Shown here piece by piece: positions 33,253 through 42,102 of a stretch of 64,000 nt of DNA (positions are counted from its first letter, which is position 1; the number at the start of each line of letters is the position of its first letter). The notes below the pieces were generated by a model, which was not told the DNA's origin, did not search any database, and saw only the letters and a list, made by a program, of their open reading frames with translations. The position numbers were made by a program, and so were the translations under genes. Source of the stretch: G965197555 sp965197555 (GTDB taxonomy: Bacteria; Chloroflexota; Dehalococcoidia; Lucifugimonadales; UBA3495); NCBI GenBank assembly GCA_965197555.1, contig OZ240213.1:3410001-3474000 (forward strand), read 5' to 3'.

Positions 33253-33894
33253 CTAGCTGACCATAGAAATTATTTTGTCCACGGTTGCGTTAAGGTTATC
33301 GTTAATCAACACCGGTCGACCGTGGACTTGTGCCAATTTCAAGATCCCGTCTTGTAGCTGAACTAGCTGGTCCATTTGCTCTTCAGAAAGGTGCCGCCGC
33401 GTGTGGTTGGGACTGATCACCCGGTGTTTCAACTCTTCCCTGTTGGGCACGTCCAAGACACAGAGTAAATCGGCGCCTAGAGGCTCCGGCTCCAGCACTC
33501 CGGGGATGAAGTGGCTGCCCTCCAGCACAAGTCCTATCCCTTCACGAGCGGCCCGTTGAATGCAGGACTCAATGGAGGGGCGCAACAGCTTCGACTGCTG
33601 GATAGCACCCTCCATGAGAAGCTCCGACTGATTGGCAGTGCTACCAGAATTGTCTCCAGCTCCGGGTAAAGCTTCGAACGCGTCATAGGTATGCTTCTGA
33701 AGGAGCCTGGCATCGGCCTCCGGCAGGAGATGGTAGATGGCCGCCCGAATAAATCCCGTGCTCACGTGGTGCGACAAGCCCAACTGCTTGACCAGCAAAT
33801 TTGCAATGGTGGTCTTGCCGGTCCCGGAAGCGCCTCCAAGGAGAATGATCGGAGGCTTGTCACCCTCTGATTGAGCCGGGTGGTTACTGACCAT
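33253..33894 (-). CDS. P-loop kinase, 2-phosphoglycerate kinase-like
   Basis: 213 residues with the Walker A GGASGTGKTTIA near residue 20, HHVSTGFIRAAIYHLLPEAD, and a middle segment GIGLVLEGSHFIPGVLEPE. This resembles 2-phosphoglycerate kinases and related small-molecule kinases, in which the VLEGSHFIPG strand follows the adenylate-kinase-like core. The final helices are NATVDKIISMV. Cyclic 2,3-bisphosphoglycerate chemistry is known in thermophilic archaea; in bacteria these proteins are usually of unknown role. ATG has GGGGAG seven bases upstream. It is convergent with the amidase. Confidence 0.65.
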   Translation of the reverse strand: MVSNHPAQSEGDKPPIILLGGASGTGKTTIANLLVKQLGLSHHVSTGFIRAAIYHLLPEADARLLQKHTYDAFEALPGAGDNSGSTANQSELLMEGAIQQSKLLRPSIESCIQRAAREGIGLVLEGSHFIPGVLEPEPLGADLLCVLDVPNREELKHRVISPNHTRRHLSEEQMDQLVQLQDGILKLAQVHGRPVLINDNLNATVDKIISMVS

Positions 33895-34260
33895 ACAGCG
33901 GCTCCCCTTGCATATTCGAGTCCCCCGCCGGGTTTTGTCGTAGCTCGCTTGTTATGATACGCCATCTAACACAATTAACCGCACCAACCCTGGAAAGGAC
34001 CCCGACAAGCCACGCCGGGAGCTTACTTCCAGCGGTGAAGTGTGTCAAGTATTCCCGCTTGGCCGGTCCCGACCGATGATTCCCGGACTCAACCGGATGA
34101 TTCGCGGACTCAAAATGTACCGTATCTCTTCAAAAACAGCAACTACGGAGGTCGCCCCCACGGCATTCGGAACCCCCCACGAAGTTGGCTTTCATCAGGA
34201 TTCGAGACGAGGCCCGCGGACGCACGTAATAACCTGACGCACCCTGGCACTAACCGTAAG
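33895..34260. other. gene-free region before sdhA
   Basis: No protein-like ORF. The one structure seen is a near-perfect tandem duplication of about 20 bases (CCGATGATTCCCGGACTCAA, then a variant copy) at 34073-34113. I see no tRNA cloverleaf: the TTCGAGTCC near 33915 lacks a pairing arm. Confidence 0.5.
34073..34113 (+). repeat. tandem pair of 20-21-base repeats
   Basis: The first copy is CCGATGATTCCCGGACTCAA. The second copy has one inserted G and one C-to-G change. It lies 150 bases ahead of the sdh promoter. Confidence 0.55.
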
Positions 34261-34289
34261 TTGACGCTCTCCGGGGTTATTTCTATAAT
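34261..34289 (+). promoter_or_regulatory. promoter of sdhABE
   Basis: TTGACG (34261-34266) and a perfect TATAAT (34284-34289) are spaced by 17 bases. Transcription would start near 34296, about 40 bases before the sdhA ATG. Confidence 0.68.
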
Positions 34290-34334
34290 GTGCTCCACTA
34301 TCCAAATGGGGCAAATACCTCTCCGGAGCAAACG

Positions 34335-35999
34335 ATGCCCGAACACGATGTGCTGGTGGTAGGCGGTGGATTCGCCGGGATGCGCGCGGCCATAGCCGCC
34401 AAGACAGCTGGTGCCAATGTTGGCCTGGCCTCTAAGGTGTATCCCCTACGAAGTCAATCATCGGGTGTCCATAGCGGCATCAACGCCGCCTTGGGCGCCG
34501 CGGACTCCTGGCAATCTCACGCCTTGGACACTGTTAGGGCTGGCGGCTTCCTAGCGGACCAAGATCTGGTGGAGATTCTCTGCCAGGAAGGGATTCAAGA
34601 CGTAATCCAACTTGAGCACCTGGGGGTTGTGTTCAGCCGCAACGACCAAGGCCGTATAGATGTCATGCCTTTCTCCGGCTCCTCCAGTCCACGCACTTGC
34701 TACGCCGGCGACTCGGTAGGCCACATCATCCTTCAGGTACTCTATGAGCAACTCCTGAGGCGCCAGGTACAGACTTACGACGAGTGGTTCGTGACATCCT
34801 TGCTGGTCGAGGATGGATCATGTCGAGGAGTAATCGCCCAACAAATGTCCTCTGGCGAACTCCAAACGGTTCACGCCAAAACCGTGGTCCTAGCCACGGG
34901 CGGATTGGGGCGTATGTACCAGCCCAGCACCTCTGCGTTCACGTCCACAGCGGATGGCGCTGCCTTGGCCTACCGGGCCGGGGTGCCACTTCAGGACATG
35001 GAGATGGTGCAGTACCATCCCACTACTTTGAAAGGCAGAGGCGTCGTAATCACGGAGGCGGCGCGAGGAGAGGGCGCATACCTGGTAAACAGTGCTGGCG
35101 ACCGGTTCATGGGGTCCTATAGCTCGAAAGCCATGGAGCTAGCCACCAGGGAACTTTGCTGCCAAGCTATTGAGAAGGAGATAGCCGAAGGCAGGGGTCA
35201 AGACGGCTGTGTATTCCTGGACTTTAGGCATTTGAGCAAAGAGCGCGTTGAAGACCGTCTACCCGAAACCAAGCTGGTGGTGAAAAACCTTAGCGGCATT
35301 GACATAGGAAATGATTTAGTCCCCGTCCGGCCAGCGATGCACCGGCCCATAGGCGGCATTCAAGTCGATGGACGGGGCTCGACGTCCCTGCCCGGACTGT
35401 ATGCTACCGGGGAAAACGCCTGTTCGGGAGTGAACGGAGCCAACCGGCTGGGAGGAAACTCCTTACTGGAGTGTATCGTATTCGGTAGACGCACCGGAGA
35501 GGCGGCGGCCCAATATGCCCAAGCCAACTCTCTTGATATTCCCTCCGCATCCCTGCTGGCAGAAGAACAAGCCCGGCTCCGTGACCTAGTCCATAGAACC
35601 TCAGGACAGGACAACCTGGGTTCCCTGCGCCGGGAATTGGCTTTGACCATGCATCAGAAGGTGGGGCTCAACCGCAACGAACAAGGGCTGAGGGAAGCCG
35701 AAGCCACAATTAATGACTTGAGTGAGCGCTACGAGAGGGTTGGTGTTGCGGACCCGGGCGGTTCCTACAATCCAACCATTGCCACGTTTATGGAGTTAGG
35801 ATACATGCTGGAGGTGGCCCAGGTAATCATTGCCAGTAGCCTGGCCCGGCAAGAGAGCAGAGGAGCCCACCAACGGTCGGATTTCCCCAACACCGATGAT
35901 GCCAATTGGTCGAGGCACACCCTCGCCTCCAAGACGGCCGATGGTCCGAGATTAGAGTACAAACCCGTGGTCATAACCCAGTGGCAACCTGATCGGTAA
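34335..35999 (+). CDS. sdhA: succinate dehydrogenase/fumarate reductase flavoprotein subunit
   Basis: FAD-bearing subunit that interconverts succinate and fumarate. 554 residues. The ADP-binding start is VLVVGGGFAGMRAAIAA. The His of SSGVHSGINAALG is at the place of the covalent FAD anchor. VVLATGGLGRMY, MVQYHPTTLKGRGVVITEAARGE and GVNGANRLGGNSLLECIVFG are all family motifs in order. I chose ATG 34335, with GGAG about eight bases upstream; the frame extends earlier but without a family-like start. Together with sdhB and sdhE it forms a three-gene unit with no transmembrane gene. Confidence 0.92.
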   Translation: MPEHDVLVVGGGFAGMRAAIAAKTAGANVGLASKVYPLRSQSSGVHSGINAALGAADSWQSHALDTVRAGGFLADQDLVEILCQEGIQDVIQLEHLGVVFSRNDQGRIDVMPFSGSSSPRTCYAGDSVGHIILQVLYEQLLRRQVQTYDEWFVTSLLVEDGSCRGVIAQQMSSGELQTVHAKTVVLATGGLGRMYQPSTSAFTSTADGAALAYRAGVPLQDMEMVQYHPTTLKGRGVVITEAARGEGAYLVNSAGDRFMGSYSSKAMELATRELCCQAIEKEIAEGRGQDGCVFLDFRHLSKERVEDRLPETKLVVKNLSGIDIGNDLVPVRPAMHRPIGGIQVDGRGSTSLPGLYATGENACSGVNGANRLGGNSLLECIVFGRRTGEAAAQYAQANSLDIPSASLLAEEQARLRDLVHRTSGQDNLGSLRRELALTMHQKVGLNRNEQGLREAEATINDLSERYERVGVADPGGSYNPTIATFMELGYMLEVAQVIIASSLARQESRGAHQRSDFPNTDDANWSRHTLASKTADGPRLEYKPVVITQWQPDR

Positions 36000-36020
36000 A
36001 GACCCGCGGAGAGATTAGAG

Positions 36021-36980
36021 ATGGATTTAACCCTCAAGGTTCACCGTTACGATCCAGCCACCGATGGCAAAGGCCAGTTCCAAACTTATAACCTCGAGAT
36101 CGAGGAAGAAGCGACTGTCCTCGACGCTCTGATGCGCGTGCGGGAGGAGCAGGACAGTTCCCTGGCGTTTAGGGGCACCTGCCGCACCGGTTTCTGTGGC
36201 GACTGCACCATGAGGATAAGCCGACGCAATCGCATCGCGTGTTGTACCACCGTATCCGAAGCTCTTCGTGACGACGAGGTTACCGTGGAACCCGTACGCT
36301 TGATTGGCGTTTCCAAAGACATGATGTTCGATATGGAACCCATGGTCTACCAGAAGCTCAGGGCCGTTGAGCCCTGGGTGGAGCCAACGGAACAGCAGCC
36401 GGAAACGGAGAACCTGGTCTCCAACGAGGTTATCAAAGACCTGCGCAAGGCTATGAGTTGCACCATGTGCTGGCTCTGCGACGAGGGCTGCAGCACAATG
36501 GTAGTGGACAAGGAGTTCCTGGGGCCCGCCGCGCTGACCAAGGCCTACAGGGTGGTGGCGGACCCGCGGGACAGCAGGACTACGGAGCGGCTTCATAACC
36601 TCAGCGATGACAAAGGCATGTGGGACTGCTGCCACTGCTATGAGGCCAGTGAGCACTGCCCCAAGGAGATTGATCCTACCCAGTTGATCTTCGGTCTTCG
36701 CGACCGGGCGATCAAGGCAGAGGCCGGCAGCCGCTCGGTCAAGGGGCACTACAAGAGCTTCGCCGCTTCAGTGAAGACCGCCGGCTGGTTGGACGAAACC
36801 CGGTTGGCCATCGATACCGAAGGCGGCCCCACCAACATTGGCGGCCAGCTCAAGCAACTGCCCCTGGCACTGAAGGCGTTCAGGCGGGGTAAAATGCCCA
36901 AGCCCTATTTCCTTCACGAAAAGAGGCCCGGAGCGGAGCACATCAAGCGAATCTTCGAACAATGGGAGGACAAGAAATAA
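36021..36980 (+). CDS. sdhB: succinate dehydrogenase/fumarate reductase iron-sulfur subunit
   Basis: Electron-transfer subunit with three Fe-S clusters. The N-terminal ferredoxin part has CRTGFCGDCTMRI near residue 54 for the 2Fe-2S cluster. The C-terminal part has CTMCWLCDEGC and CCHCYEASEHCPKEI for the 4Fe-4S and 3Fe-4S clusters. At 319 residues it is longer than the usual 240, with a tail after residue 240 that includes KAFRRGKMPKPYFLH. ATG has GGAGAG. Its TAA shares one base with the sdhE ATG (TAATG). Confidence 0.9.
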   Translation: MDLTLKVHRYDPATDGKGQFQTYNLEIEEEATVLDALMRVREEQDSSLAFRGTCRTGFCGDCTMRISRRNRIACCTTVSEALRDDEVTVEPVRLIGVSKDMMFDMEPMVYQKLRAVEPWVEPTEQQPETENLVSNEVIKDLRKAMSCTMCWLCDEGCSTMVVDKEFLGPAALTKAYRVVADPRDSRTTERLHNLSDDKGMWDCCHCYEASEHCPKEIDPTQLIFGLRDRAIKAEAGSRSVKGHYKSFAASVKTAGWLDETRLAIDTEGGPTNIGGQLKQLPLALKAFRRGKMPKPYFLHEKRPGAEHIKRIFEQWEDKK

Positions 36981-37861
36981 TGGCCTACGCATTCTACCCC
37001 GGCTGCGTTTCCAAGGGCGGTTGCCCTGAGCTATTCTCAGCGGCGGTAAAGGTCGCGGCCAAGCTTGGCATCGAGCTTGCCGAAATGAAGGATGTTAGTT
37101 GCAGCGGGGCGGGTGTCCTCAGCCAGGAGGTATCTGACCCCATCAACGCCCGGACTTTGGCCAAGGTTGAACAGATGGGCATGATGATGATGACCATCTG
37201 TAGCACCTGCCAGGGTGTCTTCACCCAGGCTAACCACCGGCTCAAGTCCAACCCCGAATACCGGGAGAAAATCAATCGGGAGTTCCTGGCCGCCGAGGGA
37301 TTGGAATATCACGGTACCGTTGAGGTCAAACACTTCCTGTGGGTGCTGGACGAGGAGTACGGCCTGGAAAACCTGAAGGAACTGGTGGTCAATCCCCTCA
37401 GTGGCTTGAAAGTTGCCCCGTTTTATGGCTGTTACCTGCGACGGCCCCCGGAACTGATGGTCCCCAAAGGCTGGGAGAGACGGAAGACCGTGCTGGAGGA
37501 CACCATCGAGACCCTAGGCGGTGAGGTGACTACAATCTCCGGAAAGAGCAAATGCTGCGGCTTTCCTATACTCAGCGCCAACGAAGAGAACTCGCTGGAA
37601 ATGTGCGGCACCCACACCCTGGAAGCTCGACAAAATGGTGCCGACTGCATGGTTACCCCCTGCCCGCTTTGCCACTTGGAGATGGATGGCAAGCAGAGTG
37701 ATGCCGAGAAGCACAAAGAACAAGAAATAGGTATGCCTATTTTGCATCTACCCCAATTGGTGGGTTTGGCGTTGGGCTTCACCCCTCGGGAAATGGAAAT
37801 GCAACGGCACATAGTCTCCACTGACGACGTGGTCAAGAAGCTGGAGTCGATCAGGACGTAG
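36980..37861 (+). CDS. sdhE: SdhE/HdrB-like CCG-domain subunit of succinate dehydrogenase
   Basis: 293 residues with two cysteine-rich CCG-type domains of heterodisulfide reductase B. The second is canonical (KCCGFPILS, then TPCPLCHLEM). In the first the CCG reads SCSGAG and the later pair is CSTC, so one of its cluster ligands is changed. In type E succinate dehydrogenases this subunit replaces the membrane cytochrome and is tied to a quinone or thiol-type acceptor. I chose ATG 36980, with GGGAGGA about nine bases upstream and a one-base overlap with sdhB; an upstream ATG adds six residues. Confidence 0.85.
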   Translation: MAYAFYPGCVSKGGCPELFSAAVKVAAKLGIELAEMKDVSCSGAGVLSQEVSDPINARTLAKVEQMGMMMMTICSTCQGVFTQANHRLKSNPEYREKINREFLAAEGLEYHGTVEVKHFLWVLDEEYGLENLKELVVNPLSGLKVAPFYGCYLRRPPELMVPKGWERRKTVLEDTIETLGGEVTTISGKSKCCGFPILSANEENSLEMCGTHTLEARQNGADCMVTPCPLCHLEMDGKQSDAEKHKEQEIGMPILHLPQLVGLALGFTPREMEMQRHIVSTDDVVKKLESIRT

Positions 37862-37932
37862 CAGATCCTCTACCCCACCCGGACCGTGGTACCCTGCGCC
37901 ATGGACGGGTACTAGGCCCAAAGGAAATTTGC

Positions 37933-37968
37933 ATGCGAGAGCCACCATCGAGTTGGTGGCTCTTGCAT
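37933..37968 (+). terminator. hairpin after sdhE
   Basis: ATGCGAGAGCCACCA and its complement TGGTGGCTCTTGCAT form a 15-bp stem (one G-T wobble) over a six-base loop. It is not followed by a T-run, so it may stop or protect the transcript without being a classical intrinsic terminator. The rest of 37862-38188 holds no gene I can support. Confidence 0.5.
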
Positions 37969-38188
37969 TAGAATCGAGGCTTTTCACCATGACAGCGCCA
38001 AGGACTCTCGCTGACCGACTTACCTAGTCCTTTCCCGGTGGCAGACCGCCGCGAGTTTAGGTTGATAGGCAGTCAATGACGGCCTCAGCGGCGAATTAGC
38101 TGACCAATATCCCCACTGGGAGCCAAGCGTGTTAAAATACCCGCGCCTGGCGTGGTCGCCAGGAACAATTCGATAAGGAGGAGTACTT

Positions 38189-38917
38189 ATGCCGCCGCGT
38201 TGGGTTGACATGAGCGTAAACGGCCACACCATGGAGGGCTACCTGACCCAACCAGAGGTTGATGGCCAGTATCCGGCAGTAGTGGTGATTCAGGAGATTT
38301 GGGGGGTGAATTCTCACATCCAGTCGATTACGGACCGTCTGCCTTCCCAGGGCTATGTCGGCCTGGCTCCCGCCATGTTCCACCGCCAGGGCAGGATGGT
38401 CATGGGCCTTCACGAGGAAATGGACACTGCTATCGCCAACATGGGCAATTCCACCGACCCCAACATCATCGCCGACGTGAGGTCTGCGGTGGGTTATCTG
38501 CAGGGACAATCCTTCGTCCAATCGGACCGAATCGGCATCGTCGGGTTCTGCTTTGGAGGGCGTGTCGCTTATTTAGCAGCCTGCAATGTTTCCGACCTGA
38601 AGGCCAGCGTTGTCTACTACGGCGGCCGGATCCTTCAGCCCTTGGGCACCGAGGGCCCGTCTCCCTTGGAGCAGACAGCCAACATCAACTGCCCCATCCT
38701 TGGCCTATTCGGAGAGGAGGATGCTAACCCGACTCCGGCTGATGTGGCCACCATAGAGGCTGAGCTGGCCAGGCACAGCAAGAGCTACGAGTTTCACATG
38801 TATCCCGGCGCCGGTCACGGGTTCCAGTGCGATGCGCGGTCAAGCTATCGCCGGGAAGCAGCCCAGGACGCCTGGAACAAGACCATCGCGTGGTTTGACC
38901 AACACCTCAAAGCCTGA
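38189..38917 (+). CDS. dienelactone hydrolase family protein
   Basis: Alpha/beta hydrolase of 242 residues. The nucleophile elbow GFCFGGRVAYLA has Cys in place of Ser, as in dienelactone hydrolases. The His region is YPGAGHGFQCDARSSY and the acid is likely the Asp in LFGEEDANPT. The N-terminal VVVIQEIWGVNSHI is a family mark. Some relatives act on other small esters and their physiological substrates are unknown. ATG follows a strong AAGGAGGAG. The gene stands alone and ends in a bidirectional terminator. Confidence 0.85.
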   Translation: MPPRWVDMSVNGHTMEGYLTQPEVDGQYPAVVVIQEIWGVNSHIQSITDRLPSQGYVGLAPAMFHRQGRMVMGLHEEMDTAIANMGNSTDPNIIADVRSAVGYLQGQSFVQSDRIGIVGFCFGGRVAYLAACNVSDLKASVVYYGGRILQPLGTEGPSPLEQTANINCPILGLFGEEDANPTPADVATIEAELARHSKSYEFHMYPGAGHGFQCDARSSYRREAAQDAWNKTIAWFDQHLKA

Positions 38918-38935
38918 TTGGCGCTTCACGCCTGA

Positions 38936-38980
38936 CATATAAAGGCCTGACTCCCAAGTGTGGAGTCAGGCCTTTATATG
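38936..38980. terminator. bidirectional hairpin terminator
   Basis: A perfect 19-base inverted repeat (38936-38954 and 38962-38980) with a seven-base loop lies between the convergent genes ending at 38917 and 39009. Its ends read CATATAAAGG and CCTTTATATG, giving T-rich ends on both strands. Confidence 0.82.
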
Positions 38981-39008
38981 CTCAGAGAGGCTTGATCAAG
39001 GTGATAGA

Positions 39009-40751
39009 TTAGCTGTCCTTAAAGAGCTCCTCTCCCCGATGGAGCCGGGAGGCAACCTGGTAGGTCTGGCCAACGGCGCGAGAGGTGGGTGAGTGAGCAG
39101 CCAGAAACCTGGCCGTGCCAATCAACACCCGGCGCCCCGACTCGGTTCCCCTGCGCGCCGCGTATTGTTTGAACCCTGCGTCAACCAATTGAAACGAATG
39201 GAAACCCGAGTCCTCCCGCAGCATGACGTGGCCTAGGGTAGCAAGCAACCCCTCTCCATCATCACCTCCTTCCAAATAACGGGACACGAGTTGAGCAACC
39301 TCTTCCACCTGCTGCTGGACATCAGTACGCTCTAGAATCTCTCCCAGTAACAGTCGGTTGTTCTCTGCAGGAGAGGCTGCACCCGGCAACCGTTGGGAGG
39401 GCATGTTCAAGAATCGGTCCAAGTACACGCTCATGGCGGTGTCAAAGACCCCTCGGAGCAATTCCACGGAAGGGGTCCGCTTCAGTGCTTGGTGCAGTGC
39501 GTTAGCAGCAGTCAAGGTGTTGTGGACCCTGTCCCAGTCGGCAAACTCATTAGATGTATGAAATCGGGCCATTCGCAAGAAAGCAGCGTGGGCCACTGTC
39601 GAACCCAGCATTTCCGGGGGAACTCCGGTGCGTATCTGATGCTTGATACCATCCAGTATCGCGATAGGATCGTCTTCCAGCATCAATTCCACCAGTTCCT
39701 CTTCGCAGTCCCCATCGAAAGACTGCCCCCGGCCTTCTAGGTGGAGGGCAGGCAACTCCTCTCTGGCCGCCCAAACGAGGCTGGCAATGTCGATGGGTTG
39801 TCTCCAGGAACTGAGCTCCTGACTTCTCCTTGCTGTAGCCATGCCATGGACCAAACTGGGCAGAACAGCCCCGGCGTGGTCCCAGCCAATATGCTCTAGC
39901 AGTTCGAAGGCCTTGTTGGCAAAATCCACAGTGTGGCCGCCGTCCAAGTAAATGTGGTCGGTGGCAGCAGCGAACACCATCTCTGATATCGCCTCCCTGG
40001 TCATTCCCAGGTCTATAGCGGAGCGAAGGCATCTCTCAGCCCCTTCATCGTCTCGGACTTCAATGAAGTCCCGAAACCATTTCTTGAATACCCCCGGCCG
40101 GGTCTCTCCCGTAGGTAGGGGGTCCACGGGGAACCGGGGCGGCTTTCCGGAGCATTCTCGAGAAACATGGAGGAGGCCCTGGTACAGAGCCCGGGAGCGG
40201 TCCCCTTGGTCAAGATGGGGCAGAATATTGGCCACGGAGGTCAGTATTGTCATGGCCGCGCCCCAGCCTTGGGCCGAGTAGCTGGTTCCGAACCTGGCGC
40301 CGACAGCCAATGGGACGCGATAGTCGGCGCCCGCTGCGTCAAGCCCCAGGGCCGATTTGGCGATCACCAGCCGAATATTTTGCTCCATTCCGTCTTGCAG
40401 CCTGGAACCCCAGTGTTTCACCTCGTCCCTAGCCGGAGGAGTCGGGTCCACCCAGACTTCGTCGTCAACAAACCTGACAGGAAAGGTGCGGACGTCGTCG
40501 GCGAAAGGATCGAAAGTCCCGCCACTGGACAGGTCAAAACGGGCATGGTGCCAATGGCAGGTCAGTATGCCGTCCCGCACACTGCCCCGCTCCAGGGGAA
40601 ACCCCATGTGGGGACACCGATTGTCAACAGCATAGAAACGACCGTCGTGGTAAAACACTGCGATGGTCTGGCCGCCTCCGGTGACAATGGTACATCCCCG
40701 TTCGCTGAGTTCACTCGCCAGTCCAACCTTGATCGGTCCTGCTGTAGCCAT
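39009..40751 (-). CDS. Rieske [2Fe-2S] domain fused to a large helical domain
   Basis: 580 residues. The first 105 are a Rieske ferredoxin-like domain with the cluster motifs CPHMGFPLERG (Cys-x-His) and CHWHHARFDLSSGG. The remaining 470 residues are mostly helical with conserved-looking blocks GWGAAMTILTSVANILPHLD, AATDHIYLDGGHTVDFANKA and AHAAFLRMARFHTS. The His-rich spacing faintly recalls questin-oxidase-like (DUF4243) proteins, but I would not name an activity. ATG has GGAGG seven bases upstream. An SDR gene lies 41 bases upstream on the same strand, so the pair may act on one substrate. Confidence 0.7.
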   Translation of the reverse strand: MATAGPIKVGLASELSERGCTIVTGGGQTIAVFYHDGRFYAVDNRCPHMGFPLERGSVRDGILTCHWHHARFDLSSGGTFDPFADDVRTFPVRFVDDEVWVDPTPPARDEVKHWGSRLQDGMEQNIRLVIAKSALGLDAAGADYRVPLAVGARFGTSYSAQGWGAAMTILTSVANILPHLDQGDRSRALYQGLLHVSRECSGKPPRFPVDPLPTGETRPGVFKKWFRDFIEVRDDEGAERCLRSAIDLGMTREAISEMVFAAATDHIYLDGGHTVDFANKAFELLEHIGWDHAGAVLPSLVHGMATARRSQELSSWRQPIDIASLVWAAREELPALHLEGRGQSFDGDCEEELVELMLEDDPIAILDGIKHQIRTGVPPEMLGSTVAHAAFLRMARFHTSNEFADWDRVHNTLTAANALHQALKRTPSVELLRGVFDTAMSVYLDRFLNMPSQRLPGAASPAENNRLLLGEILERTDVQQQVEEVAQLVSRYLEGGDDGEGLLATLGHVMLREDSGFHSFQLVDAGFKQYAARRGTESGRRVLIGTARFLAAHSPTSRAVGQTYQVASRLHRGEELFKDS

Positions 40752-40792
40752 GGCCCATCCTCCGTTTGCTTAGTTGGCCGACGCTTGGCTGG

Positions 40793-41584
40793 TCAGATTA
40801 CTGACCGGACGGCTCCCCCATCCACCAGAATCGTTGTGCCGGTGATGTAGCTATTGCGTTCCGAAGCGAGAAACGCCACCAGGTTGGCCAGCTCTTCGGG
40901 CCTGCCGATGCGGCCCAGCGGTATTGATGCGGCCCGGCCCTCCAGCAGTTTCTCCACCTCTTGGCCTGTGTCCCGGGCCCTGGTTTGGAATAGTTCGAGC
41001 ATACGGTCGGTCAGCAAGAACCCGGGAGCAATGTTGTTGACCAATATGTTGTCCCGCCCTACTTCATCGGCCAGGCTCTTGGAATAAGCAACTGCGCCCA
41101 TGCGGGTGACTCCAGAAGTGGCCAGGTTGTCGATGGGCTGATATACGGTGCTGGCCAGGATATTGATTATCCTGCCCCATGAGCCGTTCTTCAGATGTGG
41201 CACGGCTTCCCGGCTCAACCGGATAAAGAAGGTCAAAGCCATTTGGATGGCGCGGTCCCAAGTTTCTTCTCCGGTATCCACTGCTCTTCCCTCGGGCGGC
41301 CCTCCAGAATTGCCCACTACGATATCCAGCCGACCGAAATGATCCACGGTTGTTTGTACCAGCGTCTGAATGTCGTCCAAGCGGGAAAGGTCTCCCGGCA
41401 CTGGCAGCACTTCGGCTCCCGTGGCCGTTCGAATTTCTTGCGCAGTGGTTTCCAGAGCTTCAATACCACGACTGCTGATAGCCACTTTGGCTCCCTCTTG
41501 CGCCAACGCGAAGGCGCAAGCTCTGCCCAGCCCCTTGCTGGCGCCCCCGACGATCGCCACGCGGTCTCCAAGTCCTAAATCCAT
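40793..41584 (-). CDS. short-chain dehydrogenase/reductase, atypical active site
   Basis: A 263-residue SDR. Cofactor motif GGASKGLGRACAFAL near residue 12, then VGNSGGPPEGRA in place of NNAG, and the C-terminal PEELANLVAFLASERNSYITG and DGG. The catalytic segment reads NILASTVYQPIDNLATSGVTRMGAVAYSKSL: a Ser-x-x-Arg stands where most SDRs have Tyr-x-x-x-Lys. This form is seen in a subset of FabG-like SDRs. ATG at 41584 has AGGAGAG; an upstream ATG adds nine residues. It precedes the Rieske fusion in the same direction. Confidence 0.82.
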   Translation of the reverse strand: MDLGLGDRVAIVGGASKGLGRACAFALAQEGAKVAISSRGIEALETTAQEIRTATGAEVLPVPGDLSRLDDIQTLVQTTVDHFGRLDIVVGNSGGPPEGRAVDTGEETWDRAIQMALTFFIRLSREAVPHLKNGSWGRIINILASTVYQPIDNLATSGVTRMGAVAYSKSLADEVGRDNILVNNIAPGFLLTDRMLELFQTRARDTGQEVEKLLEGRAASIPLGRIGRPEELANLVAFLASERNSYITGTTILVDGGAVRSVI

Positions 41585-41743
41585 CTCGGTCTCTCCTGTT
41601 GAGTTAGGCACATCCTACCAATCACCAGTCCATCGCGGCAACCGCTAAGACCACACCGAGAGTATGAAAGCTAGATTTAATACATGAATTATTATTAAAG
41701 GCCTACACTTGATGATTTTATTACCTGGTGATATGCATCAGGC

Positions 41744-41895
41744 TTGCTGGGATATGAAGCTGCAGGTACCAAGCGCCGGCTTAAACCAGGGGTTCGAAAA
41801 GTTCGAAACTATACAAATGCGATGAATTACGGATTAGAGAAGCTCCAAGAGCTTCCTCTGTGTAACCGTTTATTGAGGGAAATCGGTGGTCTCCG
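41744..41895 (+). pseudogene. remnant of a Fic-family N-terminal region
   Basis: The translated stretch GVRKVRNYTNAMNYGLEKL, followed by QELPLCNRLLREIGGL, matches the start of Fic/DOC-family proteins (the helix before the FIC core, usually with ...REIH). After that the frame loses all likeness and the FIC motif HPFxxGNGR is absent from any frame. The surrounding region (41585-42102) is AT-rich and otherwise empty. I read it as a decayed fragment. Confidence 0.45.
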
Positions 41896-42102
41896 GCCAA
41901 TGCCCAGCCGCCGAAGGACCGCTAGTGCCCCGCTACGGCTTAGGGAATCCGATCTGGGGTCCATGGTGGCCGCATTTCGTGTGGAATTGCGGCTGCGCCT
42001 ATTGTAAAGTAGGACCTGACTTATACTGCCGCAAACCCCGCTCCAAGTGCTTTACTGTGGGTCGGGAGAGCAATTCTTGATTAGACAGAGCTCGGGGGTG
42101 AC

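Noticed and set aside
37933..37968. Riboswitch or sRNA after sdhE
   Set aside because: Only a single simple hairpin is seen; no further conserved structure supports an RNA gene.
41886..42080. Cys/Trp-rich ORF in the gap before the DUF6282 gene
   Set aside because: No start site or family likeness; it overlaps the frame of the Fic remnant and is probably chance.
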